A program made the translations under genes and the position numbers. The notes under the pieces were generated by a model. It had not been told where the DNA came from. It saw nothing but the letters and a program-made list of their open reading frames with translations, and searched no databases. Positions 10,996 to 22,051 of a stretch of 64,000 bases of DNA are shown piece after piece; positions within the stretch are counted from its first letter, which is position 1, and each line of letters begins with the position of its first letter. This stretch comes from Globodera rostochiensis (Eukaryota > Nematoda > Chromadorea > Rhabditida > Heteroderidae): the NCBI GenBank assembly GCA_018350325.1, contig JAEVLN010000006.1, forward strand, positions 1 to 64,000, read 5' to 3'.

Positions 10996-11457
10996 CAAGA
11001 CTTCCTCCAAACCATTCACTAACACGCAAAATGCTTCAATATTTAACAATAATTTATCGAATCACAACAACTTCCCTGTAAAGACAAGTCGTTTGGTGAC
11101 CGCGTAGAAATGTGAGGGGAAGGGAAGAAACTGTCGGATGGACGAGTTGGAGACGGAATGATGGTGTTTTTACCTTTGATTTTCATTTGAGAAAAATAGT
11201 CTCCGTTAAACAGGAAATTTGCCTCTTCACCCACCATAACTCGCCCCGAACGTTTTGTTTCAAAAGCAAGAAGCAGTGATTTCCATAGCATTTATTGTCA
11301 AAAACGAGAATTGAAGGAATGAATACATATGGTGATTTTATTGGAACAAAACAACGGTAGGGGCACTGACAAATCATTGAGGTGGCGGATGACTTTTTTG
11401 GGGGAGACGGATTCGTTTGGATGAGATTTATCCGATAACACGCGCAGACTGAGTTTC
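10749..11457. other. Spacer with a fragment resembling a Slit-gene exon
   Basis: Mostly AT-rich. Bases about 11107-11161 match about 45377-45431 of the Slit gene almost exactly (same stretch beginning AAATGTGAGGGGAA and ending GAGTTGGAGACGGAA), but here the frame soon meets a stop. Nothing else in the interval is supported. Confidence 0.6.
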
Positions 11458-12957
11458 TTAAGAGGAGACATTGTCGTCCTCCAAATTGTCGGCCTCCTCG
11501 GAATTGTCGGCCTCCTCGGAATTGTCGTCCTCCAAATTGTCGTCCTCCTCGGAATTGTCGTCCTCCTCGGAATTGTCGTCCTCCAAATTGTCGGCCTCCT
11601 CAGACGCCAAAATTGCCCGAATATTCTCCAATTTGACACCGTATGCTTCTTTCTTTTCGCGTTCTAAGTCCCTTTCGTTGCGGGCTTCGTACATTTGCGA
11701 TGCTGCGTATGTCGCAGCCGCCCCAACTGCGAGCACCCATAGAGCGGTACCTATGCCCGCCTAAACGAAAAATTCCTTTCTAATATTACAAAAGCCAATC
11801 AACCATCTGTGACTGCGCATCACCACCGCCCGCACGACTGTTGTTCGGACTAAATTTCGATAGCCTAATCTATTTACATACAAAATCAGCACCTGCTGGA
11901 GAAGGCTCGGTTTTGCGTAAACGGTACGGTGTTATTCAACTGAAGAAGGCTTTCGAAATGGAAATTCTCCCACTGTTGGCCCATCTGCAAGTCGTTTCCA
12001 TCGATGGAGAACACCACCTCAAAATGAAACAAATATCATTTCGGTTAGTAATTGGATGGGTTCACCTCCCGTGGCGGTCTTGGAGATGGCTCAGGGCGCA
12101 CTTGAACGATAGCACTGTTGCGGTCTTCGAACTGTTCCACGCTTGGTTCCGTCTCGGACTGTTGCGGTGGACTAAAATTGGTTCTCGCAGTGTTATCGGA
12201 TGGAACTTCCTTACCCTTGCACTTGCATATTCAACAACCGATCGCTCGGCGCATCCTGCAACAAAATTTCGATTCAATTGTAACTAATCACTCCTCCAGC
12301 CCCTCCTCAATCGACTGACTTGTCCCGGAGAACATTCGGGAAGTCCTTGGGATACATAAGAACAGGCGGAGCACCAGTACTGTCCGGAGAAAGAGTAATT
12401 GGCAACGTGCAAGTCGCAGGTGGCCTGCAAACGGATTAAGTTGACCAGCGAGGACATCGACTGTTGGGACGCCAGAGGAGTGCCGGCGGCGGCTGCGCCC
12501 GGCTGTTGTTGGGACACCACAGGCACTTCTCGATATTGTCCGTTCAGACCCTGGGGGGTTCATCGACGAATAAAGGCAAGGAATTGAAGGGATTAGTACC
12601 TGGGGACAAAGTGCGTCGACCATTTGGCCATTGCTCCGACTCAACTTCCAAAACACCACCGGGCGTGGGTTGTCTAAAGGGTGGGAGGTGAATAGGAACG
12701 AATCCGACCGACACAGAACCTTCGACGATGCAATTCATCTGAACTCGCTGGCCCATCTCGACACGGTTACCCGACTGGAAGGGAGCGCTGTTCTGCACTT
12801 GCTGAAATGTTAAAGCCGTTCCAGAATGAATGCCTTCTTCAGTCCACTCCGATTGGACCTGAAAATTGTCCTGGATCAATCGTGCGGCAAATGTATTCGC
12901 CTGCGGATTAATGCGGAACCAGGGTTCACGCAACGTTGACAGAAGTTTAAAAAACAT
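11458..12957 (-). CDS. Unrecognised seven-exon gene: single-pass protein with acidic tail
   Basis: Exons in transcript order: 12957-12646, 12550-12320, 12255-12215, 12171-12066, 12017-11893, 11849-11804, 11760-11458. All introns are GT-AG, most 31-95 bases, and every phase agrees, giving 387 residues plus stop; this consistency is the main evidence. The N-terminal about 104 residues have no signal peptide. The second exon encodes a Gln/Ala-rich stretch, then C-D-L-H-V and WCSACSYVSQGLPEC, a Cys cluster that could bind metal. Pro/Glu-rich residues follow. The last exon starts with a hydrophobic helix (GTALWVLAVGAAATYAA), then a charged ARNERDLEREKKEA segment, then tandem acidic repeats of EEDDNSEEADNLEDDN type. 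The donor ending exon 1 is the least secure point; a longer exon 1 breaks phase. No family is recognised. The gene sits between the two direct repeats. Confidence 0.65.
11463..11607. repeat. In-gene tandem repeat encoding acidic tail
   Basis: A 15-bp unit such as GAATTGTCGTCCTCC alternates with AAATTGTCGGCCTCC variants, about nine copies. It encodes alternating EEDDNS, EEADNS and LEDDN on the minus strand. The copy number is likely to vary between individuals because the unit is a multiple of three. Confidence 0.9.
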
Positions 12958-14079
12958 TTTTGTTTTAAAGAATATAGCTAAAAATTATTTGTATTAAATC
13001 TTAAATATGACATTTGCTGTTTAGCATCAAATTTTGTGTTGGTCGGTGGGCTTTAGACTATAGAAAAACAAACAAAAAATTCCAGAAAATGCTAAATTAA
13101 AAAAGTTTCTAACCTTTTTTCAGATTTTGGGCGATATTTAGATCGAGAAACATGAAAAAGACCCCGTTTTATCGAATTTAAAATCAAATCTAACGAAGCA
13201 TTTTAGGGATTGGCACAAATAATGTGTTTCTAGGTCTTGTATAATTCATAAAGGCCTAAAAGAGAGTTGACCGGGACTGTGAGAAGGGGTGGGGAGGCGA
13301 AGCGGGCCAACTGCGTCTGGCCAACTGCGTCTCAGGAACGTTTAGCAGCTCATCTTTTTTTATACTGACCAATTCATAAACTTTATATCATTCGAAAGCC
13401 CTAAATGATTAGAAGATATGTATCAGCAACATCGAGCCGATTCGATGCTCTATTAAAAAGTTATAAATGAAAAAGTGTAAAAATCGGACTTTTTCATTAT
13501 TTTCTGGTCATAATTTTGTTCATTTTTATCCAATGCTTTTCGAATGCTTACAAATAGCCTTCTTCTTACGGCCTTTCGAATGATATAAAGATTATGAAGA
13601 TTGGCCAGTCTTGAAAGAAGTTATGAGCTGCTAAACGTCTCTGAGACGCACGCAGTTGACCGACGCAGTTGACCCCTACCCGTGGGGAGGGGTGAGGGGG
13701 CGAGAGGGGGTGAGGGGGCGGGGCTTCCATGAAAAACGGAGGAGTGGGGGGCACTCGAGGGGCCTTTTGTACTCATCAAGCATTAGTCTTGTTGTTTTTA
13801 AAATGTTATTGCCAATAATATTGGCTTACCTAGTTTAGTTTTTTTTTTAAAAGATAACATTATTTGAGAAAAAAAATGGCGTTGTGTGCAAAAAAAGTCG
13901 ATTTTATAGGGTGTATTGCTGAGAAGGAGAAAAAATTTAGTAAATGTTGATCATAGGGCCCAGAACGAAATGACCCAAAACCACTTTTATAGGTTTTCTT
14001 ATGCGCTAAAAACGAATATGTACTTGTATTTAGCGCGCTCGACCTTTAAACTGGTTTTTGAACTGTTTAAAAATAGTTT
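12958..14079. repeat. AT-rich spacer with a second inverted-repeat element
   Basis: About 13305-13430 and 13550-13675 form imperfect inverted arms. The left has AACTGCGTCTCAGGAACG then TTTAGCAGCTCAT; the right has ATGAGCTGCTAAACG then TCTGAGACGCACGCAGTTG. Terminal sub-repeats of the type CCAACTGCGTC occur twice on each side, and the right end runs into GTTGACCCCTACC. Related termini occur at about 9130-9640 and 32770-33330. No gene is supported in the interval. Confidence 0.75.
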
Positions 14080-15208
14080 CATTGATATGTTTTTGATTTC
14101 TATTTGTCATCGGCAAAGTCTTTTAGTGAGTCTAATTGTTGGATGTATCCTTCAGGAAGGAATAAGGAAACTTGGGAATGCAAATCTCAATGCTCCTCAC
14201 CCCTCGTCTTCAAAACCATTTATTTCACACAATTCTTGTTCCACTTAGACTCATTAATCGCCACTAACAATCCCGCTCGTCCAAATTCTCTTCATTTTCT
14301 TTGCAAAATGGATTATTCATACGGCAGTAGTGGAACCCGCGGTCGTGGCCGTGGCTATGGAGGTCGTGGTTTTAATTTGTCGGGCGTCGAGGACCAACAA
14401 AACGTTCAACAACAACAAAGCCCACAGCACATCGATTTCAGGTTTTTTGGTCTTTTTTCGGGGCCTCTCGAGTCGGAGAATGGTATTCAAAAGAAAATGA
14501 ATTTTCTCTATCTTTTTTTTGATAAAATGTGACGTCAAAGCGTGGCACGTTGTTTTTTTCTTTTGGTCATTATAAAATTTAATGTAAAGGAAATGTAATT
14601 TTAGCGTTAGCCGCGGACGGCGTAGTCGTTACTTGCAAAACCCTTCGGAAAACCATCCGTGCAGAGTCGAAATGACCACCGCCGGCGCCGTGTCAACTCC
14701 GCCCGCCCGTGAGACGCCGAAGGAACTTCCCACTGGCACGCCTCGTCCGACTACTGCTGCCGTTACTTTCTCTGGCACCGATGGTGGCACTTTCAGTTTA
14801 AGTTAAGAAAAAATCAAAACGTTTTTAGGGAAGAGTCAGTGCACTTCGTGTCAGCAACAGGAAGACGTCAACAACCAACTGATGGCCGCCCTTCTGAAGG
14901 ACATCGGAAGTGCGCTCCTCAATTTTGCTGCAAAGTTGGAGCACCGCCAACCGCCGAAGTGAATGGACAAATCTCAAAAGACCACCGAATCAGTAAATGC
15001 TGTTCTGACTCGTAAGCGTATTCTGTGAAAGTGATGACCTCTTCGCTCTCTCACCTGTGTTTTGTTCGTATACCATTCGTACTCACTCACATGCATTCTA
15101 TCAATTAACATGTTTTAATTTCGTAAATATATAATGACATAAAAGGTTGTGACTCTGCTTGAATTTGTTGGTGGGCAGGGGGGTGCGGTTTATACGTGCA
15201 AAGCCAAC
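14080..15208. repeat. Long direct repeat, copy 2
   Basis: Second copy of the segment at 9868-10995. Sequence outside the shared borders (upstream TTTC/CAAT, downstream CAAGACTT versus TTTAGTAT) is unrelated, so the borders are sharp. Confidence 0.95.
14308..14962 (+). CDS. Small RGG-rich protein, copy 2 (unrecognised)
   Basis: Same three-exon structure as the upstream copy (14308-14441, 14605-14801, 14829-14962). The only coding change I see is TCC to CCC in exon 2, which changes one Ser to Pro after PKEL. Reading frame, splice sites and stop are all intact, so both copies look functional or the duplication is very recent. The upstream 230 bases are duplicated too, so both copies may share a promoter. 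Confidence 0.6.
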
Positions 15209-15750
15209 TTTAGTATTGGGCATACGGTGAAATTTAATTGGGTGTTTTTTTGAGGCTGTCTGAGTCTCAAGTGTTGGGTAACTTACCATAAATAATTAAA
15301 CTCAACTTCACATTTACTTCGTCCATTTTGGGCTTTATCTGATGTGCGTTTTGTTTTACCAAAAACAGTGCATGTTCATTCTTAGAAAAATTTCCTTCCT
15401 CTCTAATTGTTTCCAACATTTCTCGCGCATTGCATTCTTATCGGGCCTTCCCTCACCATCCCAATTGATGCCATTCCATTTTTATTTCGCCATTTCTGAT
15501 TTGCTGGCAGCAACTTTGGCGGTTGTCTCCTTGACGACTGCCCCCCTCTCGTTCCCCCCCCCCCCCCTCCCCTCGTCCGTCCATCCATCTCCAATTTCCC
15601 TTTTCTATGCCATTCTCTCCGCCGTTCATATCATTCACATTTTGTTACTTTATTTGCCTTTCCCCGATTCCTTCCCCTTCAACCGACGACTTTTGTGCAA
15701 GAGCACTTCTTCCACTTCACTGTCATATTCGTCATACCTCATACGGCACT
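14963..15750. other. Spacer upstream of rhodopsin-like GPCR
   Basis: The right end of the direct repeat lies to 15208, then AT-rich and pyrimidine-rich DNA. Plus-strand frames at 15342-15750 are open but carry no recognisable domain, and could contain the 5' UTR of the next gene. Confidence 0.4.
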
Positions 15751-17642
15751 ATGAACGACAGCGACTTCTGGTCCTCCCCGTCCCCCTCTCTCGAAAACCT
15801 TTCTTCCGACCCGATGACCTCTTCTCCACCCTCATCGCTCAGCTACGTCCCATCTTCATCACCTTCATCCTCATCATCCAGCTTCTCGCCCGTCCCATCT
15901 CTTCCACCAGACTTTTCCGCCTTCAACAGTTCTTCGCCGTCACAAATCGCCGATGTTACCGTACAGATGTCTGCTGGTGCCGCCTTCACCAATTATCCCG
16001 TGTACATCTCCGTCCTGATGGGCATTCTCGTCGCAGTCAGCTTCTTCTTCAACCTTGGCTTCGTGGGCACCGTTCTGTACAGGTGAGCATTGACAGTGGT
16101 TACCCATCAGCAGACCGTTGCTTAGTCGGAAGCTGCGTTCCTCCATGCTTTATCTGATGTTTGGACTGCTCGCTCTTCTGAACCTGTTCGACATTGCAGC
16201 TATTATGTTGCCGTCCCTGCTCTGCTTGTCGTACGGTCAGTGGCTACTTCTCTAATTGCTTTCTGAGTGTGTTCAAACTGCAGATGGCCAATGGGTCTTC
16301 GGCCATTGGCTGTGCCGTTTGAACGCGTTTGCCCAGCAGTTCGTCTTTCTGGCCTCTCTACTCTCGCTCACTCTGATGGCCATGGAGCGTGCCTTGGGTC
16401 TGATCGGCCGTCATTTGGTCACTGTGCGCTTTTTCGGGCTTCTTTCCCTGCTATTCCTCGTCGTCCCTCTGTGCTTTGCGGCGCCCCTCTTCCTCCACGG
16501 GTTCCCCGTCTCCGTCTATCCGTTCCGTTACCTCTGTGCCATTGGCGAGTGCGTGCCGGTGAAATGATTTGACCTTAATCTTTGGCCCTTCCAGCGGTTC
16601 GCCCATCTTCTATTCCATGGCGCAAATCCTCGTCTATGGAGTGATCAATAATCAAATCCTTCCCCCCCTCCCCTCCACTAATTTGTAAGATCAGTCTCTT
16701 TAAGGGCTGTCTGTTCGTGCTGCTCCTCTGCTTCGGCTCAATACTCAAACACAAAAGAGCTGAGCGATCGTTGCCCGTTAAATCGCAAGATTACGGCGCC
16801 TTCATCATGGAGAGCCGTGCACTTGAGGAGCATATGATAAGTTTGGGCAAATGCTTTTTATGCATATTTTTAATTCACTGCTTAATTATCTTTTACCATA
16901 TGAGCCGAACGGTGCTTTACCTCGTCATGGAATTTGCGATCATCCAGGGACCTTACATTTGTCTGGACTTTTTCATGCAGGTTGTTAATTAACCGAGCAA
17001 AGGTTTTAATCCGCGACGGTTTGCATTGTTCAGTTGCGCAACAGCCGCACTCTTGCGGAGCAGTTTGGCGCCACTTTCCTTATGGCTAAAGACGTGGACA
17101 CTTTGATAACGCTGGTGAAATTATTCGAATTATTAATTAATTACCTTTTTTGTTCAGGTCAAACTGTTCCACCCACTGTTTGTGCCCCTTTTGGTCAATC
17201 CGTTGTCTTTTTCTCATTTCCGATCACCGAACAATTCCTATTAACATCACAGATTTTCGCCTCTTGTGCTGACATTTGGACAATGTTCGTCAATCTGCTT
17301 TGCTGTCGTCGTCACAACTTCGACCCGTCCCGAAGTGCGTGGAGTCAGCAGATTGACCACAACGGCTCCATCAACCCGGGTCCAGACAATGTGTTCACTG
17401 TGTTCGCCACCCCTGAGGGACTGCAACTTCGACTTCCCTACCAGCACTATCAGACACAACAACAACAGACACAACAACAACAACAACAACAACAACAGCA
17501 ACAGCAGCAGATGACCATCGTCGGAGGACTTGGAGTCGGAACGACTTCAAAGGGAAACGGCGGAGGAGAGACGACGACAAAGAGAACGCTTAGGGGCAGG
17601 CGGAGGAGGAGGGGCAGGCCGGTGAAGCAGGCGTGGAAGTGA
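15751..17642 (+). CDS. Rhodopsin-like (class A) orphan GPCR with polyQ tail
   Basis: Eight exons: 15751-16082, 16126-16235, 16284-16548, 16595-16640, 16690-16980, 17034-17114, 17158-17193, 17253-17642. All phases agree (516 residues plus stop). The N-terminus is Ser/Pro-rich with Asn-Ser/Thr sites. TM1 contains GILVAVSFFFNLGFVGTVLY, TM2 LMFGLLALLNLFDIAAIM, and the TM3 region has a Cys after GHW and ends TLMAMERALGLIGR, with ERA in place of the usual DRY. TM5 is CLFVLLLCFGSILKHKRAER and TM6 CFLCIFLIHCLIIFYHM. TM7 has HPLFVPLLIFASCADIWTMF rather than NPxxY. The tail carries a Gln run (CAACAA repeat at about 17456-17509) and ends in a basic RRRRGRPVKQAWK. The ligand is unknown. It is probably a divergent peptide or amine receptor. 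Confidence 0.8.
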
Positions 17643-18054
17643 AAGCGGAAGGCCCTCAAACTCAGATAGAATTGTCTCACAACAAGAAGTGCTTTTTTAG
17701 ATTTAAAAAATTTACATAAATTTCTAAACTATGCAAATTTCGACACAAATCCATCTCTTTCTCAAACACTCACGTCCGAAATGGTTGTTGTGCAACTGAC
17801 CAATATGGGCAGAAAAGTTGTCATGGATACGGGGGGGGGCAATAATGCCCCCCGGGGAGTGTGTCGAGAGGCGGCGAGCGAGTGACCACTGTCAAAGCAC
17901 TGCGAGAAATGTCCGAGTGCAGAAATCCGGTAGTCTTAGCGCCTCGGGGAAGGGAACGGCGACTGGCCTCTTTTAGGCCATTCATTGTACGGCGATTGCC
18001 AGCAGACGAATTCACTTTCTTTGGCGGAAGGCGTTAAATTCCATTCCATTTAAA
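17643..18054. other. Spacer between GPCR and membrane-protein gene
   Basis: About 410 bases with no gene. AT-rich after the GPCR stop, with a GGGGGGGG run and CCCCGGGG at about 17831-17856. Confidence 0.4.
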
Positions 18055-21000
18055 ATGCTTTTAAAACCATTCCGACCGACGGCCGTTGGCTATTCCCTCC
18101 GCAAGGGCACCGCCCCCCGAAGGGCACGGACAGTGCCAATACTCCTTCTTCTGTTCTTCTCCCTTTTGGGGATCATTCTATCGGAGGGGAGGAGGAATTG
18201 GCGCAAAAGGGAGGGGGAGGAGGGGGAACAGTTGACGGAAAACGGCGGGGGGAGGAGACGCCTCCGAAGACAGTCACTGCCGACGAATAATGTGCTGGTC
18301 AGTTGGCATTTGACCTCACAGTGCCCCCGGGTCTTGGTTTAGCAATTACCGGCAATTACCCATTTAAAATTGGTTGGTATGCCGTCTAGTACAAGTTTAA
18401 ACCAATTTCGAGTTAATTTGTGCTTATTATCCTTCAAGGTTTATGCATCCAATTCGAATGTTTCCGTCTCCGATCGAGTGCAGGTTCTGTCCAAAGAATC
18501 TCAGATCCGGATGTTTGAGCAGAATTTAAACACTACAGTATGGTCAAATGCATCGCTTCTTCAGGCAACAGAGCCCGAAAGCTTTTGTGTCAAAAGATTT
18601 AGTTCAGATGTCTTTGAACGGTGATCAAATTGCGTTGAGTGCGTCGCAATCAATCGCTTTGGTGATGACTTTGGGCGGAGGTGCGCAAATGCAGGGCACT
18701 GGGGACACTTTGCAGGTGGGGGGGGGAGGGAATTGAAAGTAATTATAAAAGTGGTTGAACAGTTTAGCTGAACGAAAGCAGCGTGTCGGCCCTTGCGACC
18801 CAATCGGGGGACGTCGTCCATTCCCGACTAGAGGCCGAATTGACCGGCCAACACGTGAACTTGTCCTGGGCGGACTTGGCCAGCCGAACAATCGCCTTCA
18901 GGGCTTTGGATGCCCGAATGGCGGCCGTGGTGGCCACCGGTTGGTCGCGAGAGAATGCCGGGGAAGAAGTCCGAGTGCTGTCGGCGCCGGCGGAAGAGGG
19001 CAGGCAGAGAGAGCTGAGTGTTGTGGCAAATTCGCCTGAATACCAGTAAGAAGGAATCTAACTTCCAAACTCTCAAAGCAAATCCCTTGAGGGTTCAAAT
19101 TCGACTGATCGGGGCGGAGGTTCGTGCCGCCTACCCACTTAAACTGTCCACTAAAGTTCCAAAGTTCAGTCCGCCCTCCTCTTCCACGATGCCCATCTCC
19201 AAATTCCCCCAGACCATCGATCGCTTCTGCTCAATGCCCTCGACTGGCGCGTCAATGTCCGGTCGGCCCTTTCGCCCTTTGAGCTTCACGCCACTGAAAG
19301 CCGACTCCAATTGAACTGTTTTGAAGAAGCGCTCTCTCTGGAACTGCTTCCCCACGCGATGGAATTGCATGTTAGGCAATTCTCCAGGTGACGGACGGGT
19401 TAGAGACGCAGACTCCGTAAATGCCATTCAGTTTTCTCGTTGTCCAATCTCCCTCAATGCCCGGCAAATTGCGCGTCAACGGGGCCACTATGAACGCTTC
19501 GACGCCCAATTCGCTGCTTCGGATGGAAATGTTTTCCCAAGAATTACGCCTTTCACTGAGTCGAAAAGGAAAAGAATCCGTCCACTCCCAGCAGAAGGGA
19601 AGTGATGGTGACCAATCTGTTCTGATCGATGCCGTTAATTCCCATCTTCGGTTGTCCCACTCCAATCACCCAACAGTAATTAACAACGTTTTGAATGGGA
19701 AAGTCTGTAAATTCCGAATTTTGAGGTTTCACTAACGGCTGCTAAACATTTTGTTGAAATGCTTGGAGGGAGGCCATTGCTGCGGATTTCGACGGGAAAT
19801 GTTTCTGTGGAGATGGAGCTGAGAGACGAACGACAGACAGTGGTCGATCTGGACACTGACATTGTGCCGAAAGAGCTGATGGGAAATGAAAGTGTCGAAA
19901 ACTCTTTTGGAATTGGTTCGGATGCCTTTGGGGAACAATTTGGACAAATTGTCCCCCAAAAGGTCCATTTGCGTCTCGGCCCACCGTTCCTATCCCTCCC
20001 GTTCTCGAAAAGAACCGCTCAACGCAGCTGACTTCCGCTTCCATTTTGTCAACCTCATCCCCACTCCCATCAATCGTTTTTCCGGCCTCGAATTTGTCCG
20101 GGACAACTTTTCTTCCTGCCACTCCCCAAATGGCCGACCCTTTCGAGCTGTTCACCTTCCAACACACATTCCCCACATCATCTGCAATGTCCACAACGGC
20201 ACCGTCTCTTGCCACCTCAGGAAAAAAAATGAATGATTCCATCCCTGAATTTCCATCTCCAGAGTCCGAACTGTTCACCTTTCCTCCATCTCATCCACCG
20301 GACGCCGATTTTCTAGTCGGACAATTTGAGACTGTTCCAGCGGAAATTCAGCCGGGCACCACTTGGAGCTTATTCCCGATATCGGCCACAATTTCGGCAC
20401 TTCAATTTCCCGAAGGCGGGAACGAACAACAACGGGTGGCCGAACAGTTCCCCGGCATTCGTCGCGAGAATTTGCTCATTTGGAGGCCAGAGCAAGTCAT
20501 GGGAACGGATGAAGGCGATACAAACGGGAAATTGGACACGTATTTGGTAGAAGAGGAAGAGAAGAGACCGAGAAGAACACTGACGGACGACGGCAGAAGG
20601 GCGGAATTGGAAGTGGACATCGCCGTGGAGGGGGAGGAGGACGTCCGGGCGGAGAGGCTGAGGCGAGAGTTGGGGGAGGGCATCGAACGGATGTTGGATG
20701 AACGTTGGGGACAGATGATCACAACGAGAATAGAGGAGGGGACAGTTCAGCCGGAAGAAAAGGGGAAAGACGATATGGAAGAATATAAGAAGATAATGGG
20801 GACGGATGAGGAGATGGCAGGGAAAGAGGGCATGGACGATGAGAAGAGAATGAGGCTAAAGCTGAGAGTGACGGGCGTGCAACTGGAACATTTGGGACAG
20901 ACGGACGGCGTCAAGGAGGTCGTCCGAATGCACTTCACGCTGGAAGGAAGTCGGACGGAGTTGATGAAGGCACTCCGGAGGGTCGAACGGATGGACAGAA

Positions 21001-21160
21001 AGCTGACGGAACAAGCACTGCTGCACGAGGTGATGATCATCGGCTCTCAATCTTTCTCAATTTTGATATTCGTCCCTCCACACAGGTACTTTCCAAGCCT
21101 CGGTTAACGAGTGACAGCTTTGACTTCTCTTCTTCCTCCTCCTCTTCTTCCTCCGTCTCC

Positions 21161-21210
<50 letters not shown>

Positions 21211-21373
21211 CTCTTCCTCCTCTTCTTCTTCCACACTTTCCGCCATTTCCGCCCATTCACTGCCCGTCCTTCTCGTCGGCTCACTCTGCCTCATTGCCGC
21301 CCTTCTCTCCATGCTCATTGTCCTCCGTCCGTCTGCCCGCGCAATTTCGGTGATTTTGCAACTTTCCCCTTAG
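18055..21373 (+). CDS. Unrecognised type I membrane protein with poly-Ser stalk
   Basis: The proposed start (18055) gives a basic N-terminus, a hydrophobic segment VPILLLLFFSLLGIILSEG and a dibasic RRRLRRQSL site, fitting a signal peptide and propeptide. Further likely exons on the same strand: about 18439-18540, 18564-18714, 18768-19045, 19160-19388, about 19430-19735, 19730-20010 and 20046-21031. They encode an extracellular region of mixed beta-like sequence, then a highly acidic/basic region with possible coiled coil. The final exon, 21087-21373, joins in phase at HE|VLSKPRL and encodes about 35 Ser (TCT/TCC repeat), then a transmembrane helix SLPVLLVGSLCLIAALLSML and a short tail. Internal exon joins between 18540 and 19160 are unresolved. 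No family was recognised; a TMEM132-like or SEA-containing adhesion protein would be a guess. Confidence 0.5.
21128..21235. repeat. TCT/TCC microsatellite encoding poly-Ser
   Basis: About 100 bases of TCT and TCC triplets immediately before the transmembrane exon segment. The opposite strand reads as poly-Glu, which is a shadow. Confidence 0.9.
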
Positions 21374-21376
21374 GCC

Positions 21377-21808
21377 TCAATTTCCGTCGTATCTCCGATA
21401 CGACGTCGTATAATACATTTTGTTTCAATTAAAATGAAAATGTGTTTCTAGTGGTACTCGGGAGCGTAGAATTCGACTATGACCTCCCTTGGACCAATTT
21501 CGAACCCCGAATCCAAATTTGAACATTTTCAAAAATTCTTTTGCAAAAAAAAATTTGGCTTTAAAATCATCCAAAAAGAATGAATTCGACCATTAATTTT
21601 CGACCAAATTATTTTAATTGATGTTAAAGCAAAATTTTTATTAACAATTTTCTTTAAATTACGGTAATTCATGACATCTTATTTATTATCCGATTTCGTA
21701 TCGTTGAAATTTAATTGAAACAGAACTCAATTGCGATGTCGTGAAAACGATGAATTAGAAGTTTTTTTACACGATATGACATCTTATCGGAGATACGACG
21801 GAAATTGA
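21377..21808. mobile_element. MITE with 24-bp inverted termini
   Basis: The left end TCAATTTCCGTCGTATCTCC (continuing GATA) is the exact reverse complement of the right end at 21785-21808. The interior contains the GAATTCGACTATGACCTCCC and TTTCGAACCCCGAATCC sequences shared with the 8.6-kb foldback and the 28.5 and 29.2 kb copies. No convincing target-site duplication was seen. It lies just downstream of the membrane-protein stop. Confidence 0.8.
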
Positions 21809-22051
21809 AATAGCCCCTGGGGGGATATTTGTTCTATTCTTTACTCTTCAGAAAATAATGCGATGGATACAACGGAAGAACGAAAGCGAATTAAAAGTGA
21901 GGCGAATTGGGGGTAAAATGGGCGGCGGAGGAATTCTTCCGATGTGAAAGATTTGTATTTGTTCCGAGTGATCGGTCACTTTGTCAAATTCTACCCCTAA
22001 TTCGATTTTATTTCCCAACAATGATCACTTTACTCGGATTCAATTACATTT
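21809..22051. other. Spacer before Ly6-like gene
   Basis: Short AT-rich stretch, probably 3' UTR of the minus-strand gene. No gene is seen. Confidence 0.3.

Noticed and set aside
11841..12287. Plus-strand 148-codon frame
   Set aside because: It is antisense to four minus-strand exons whose phases all agree.
12288..12659. Alternative minus frame SERTISRSACGVPTT
   Set aside because: It cannot be spliced to the next exon without meeting a stop, whereas the frame GLNGQYREVP continues in phase through five more exons.
21037..21318. Poly-Glu protein on the minus strand
   Set aside because: Shadow of the TCT/TCC repeat that encodes Ser in the plus-strand membrane protein.
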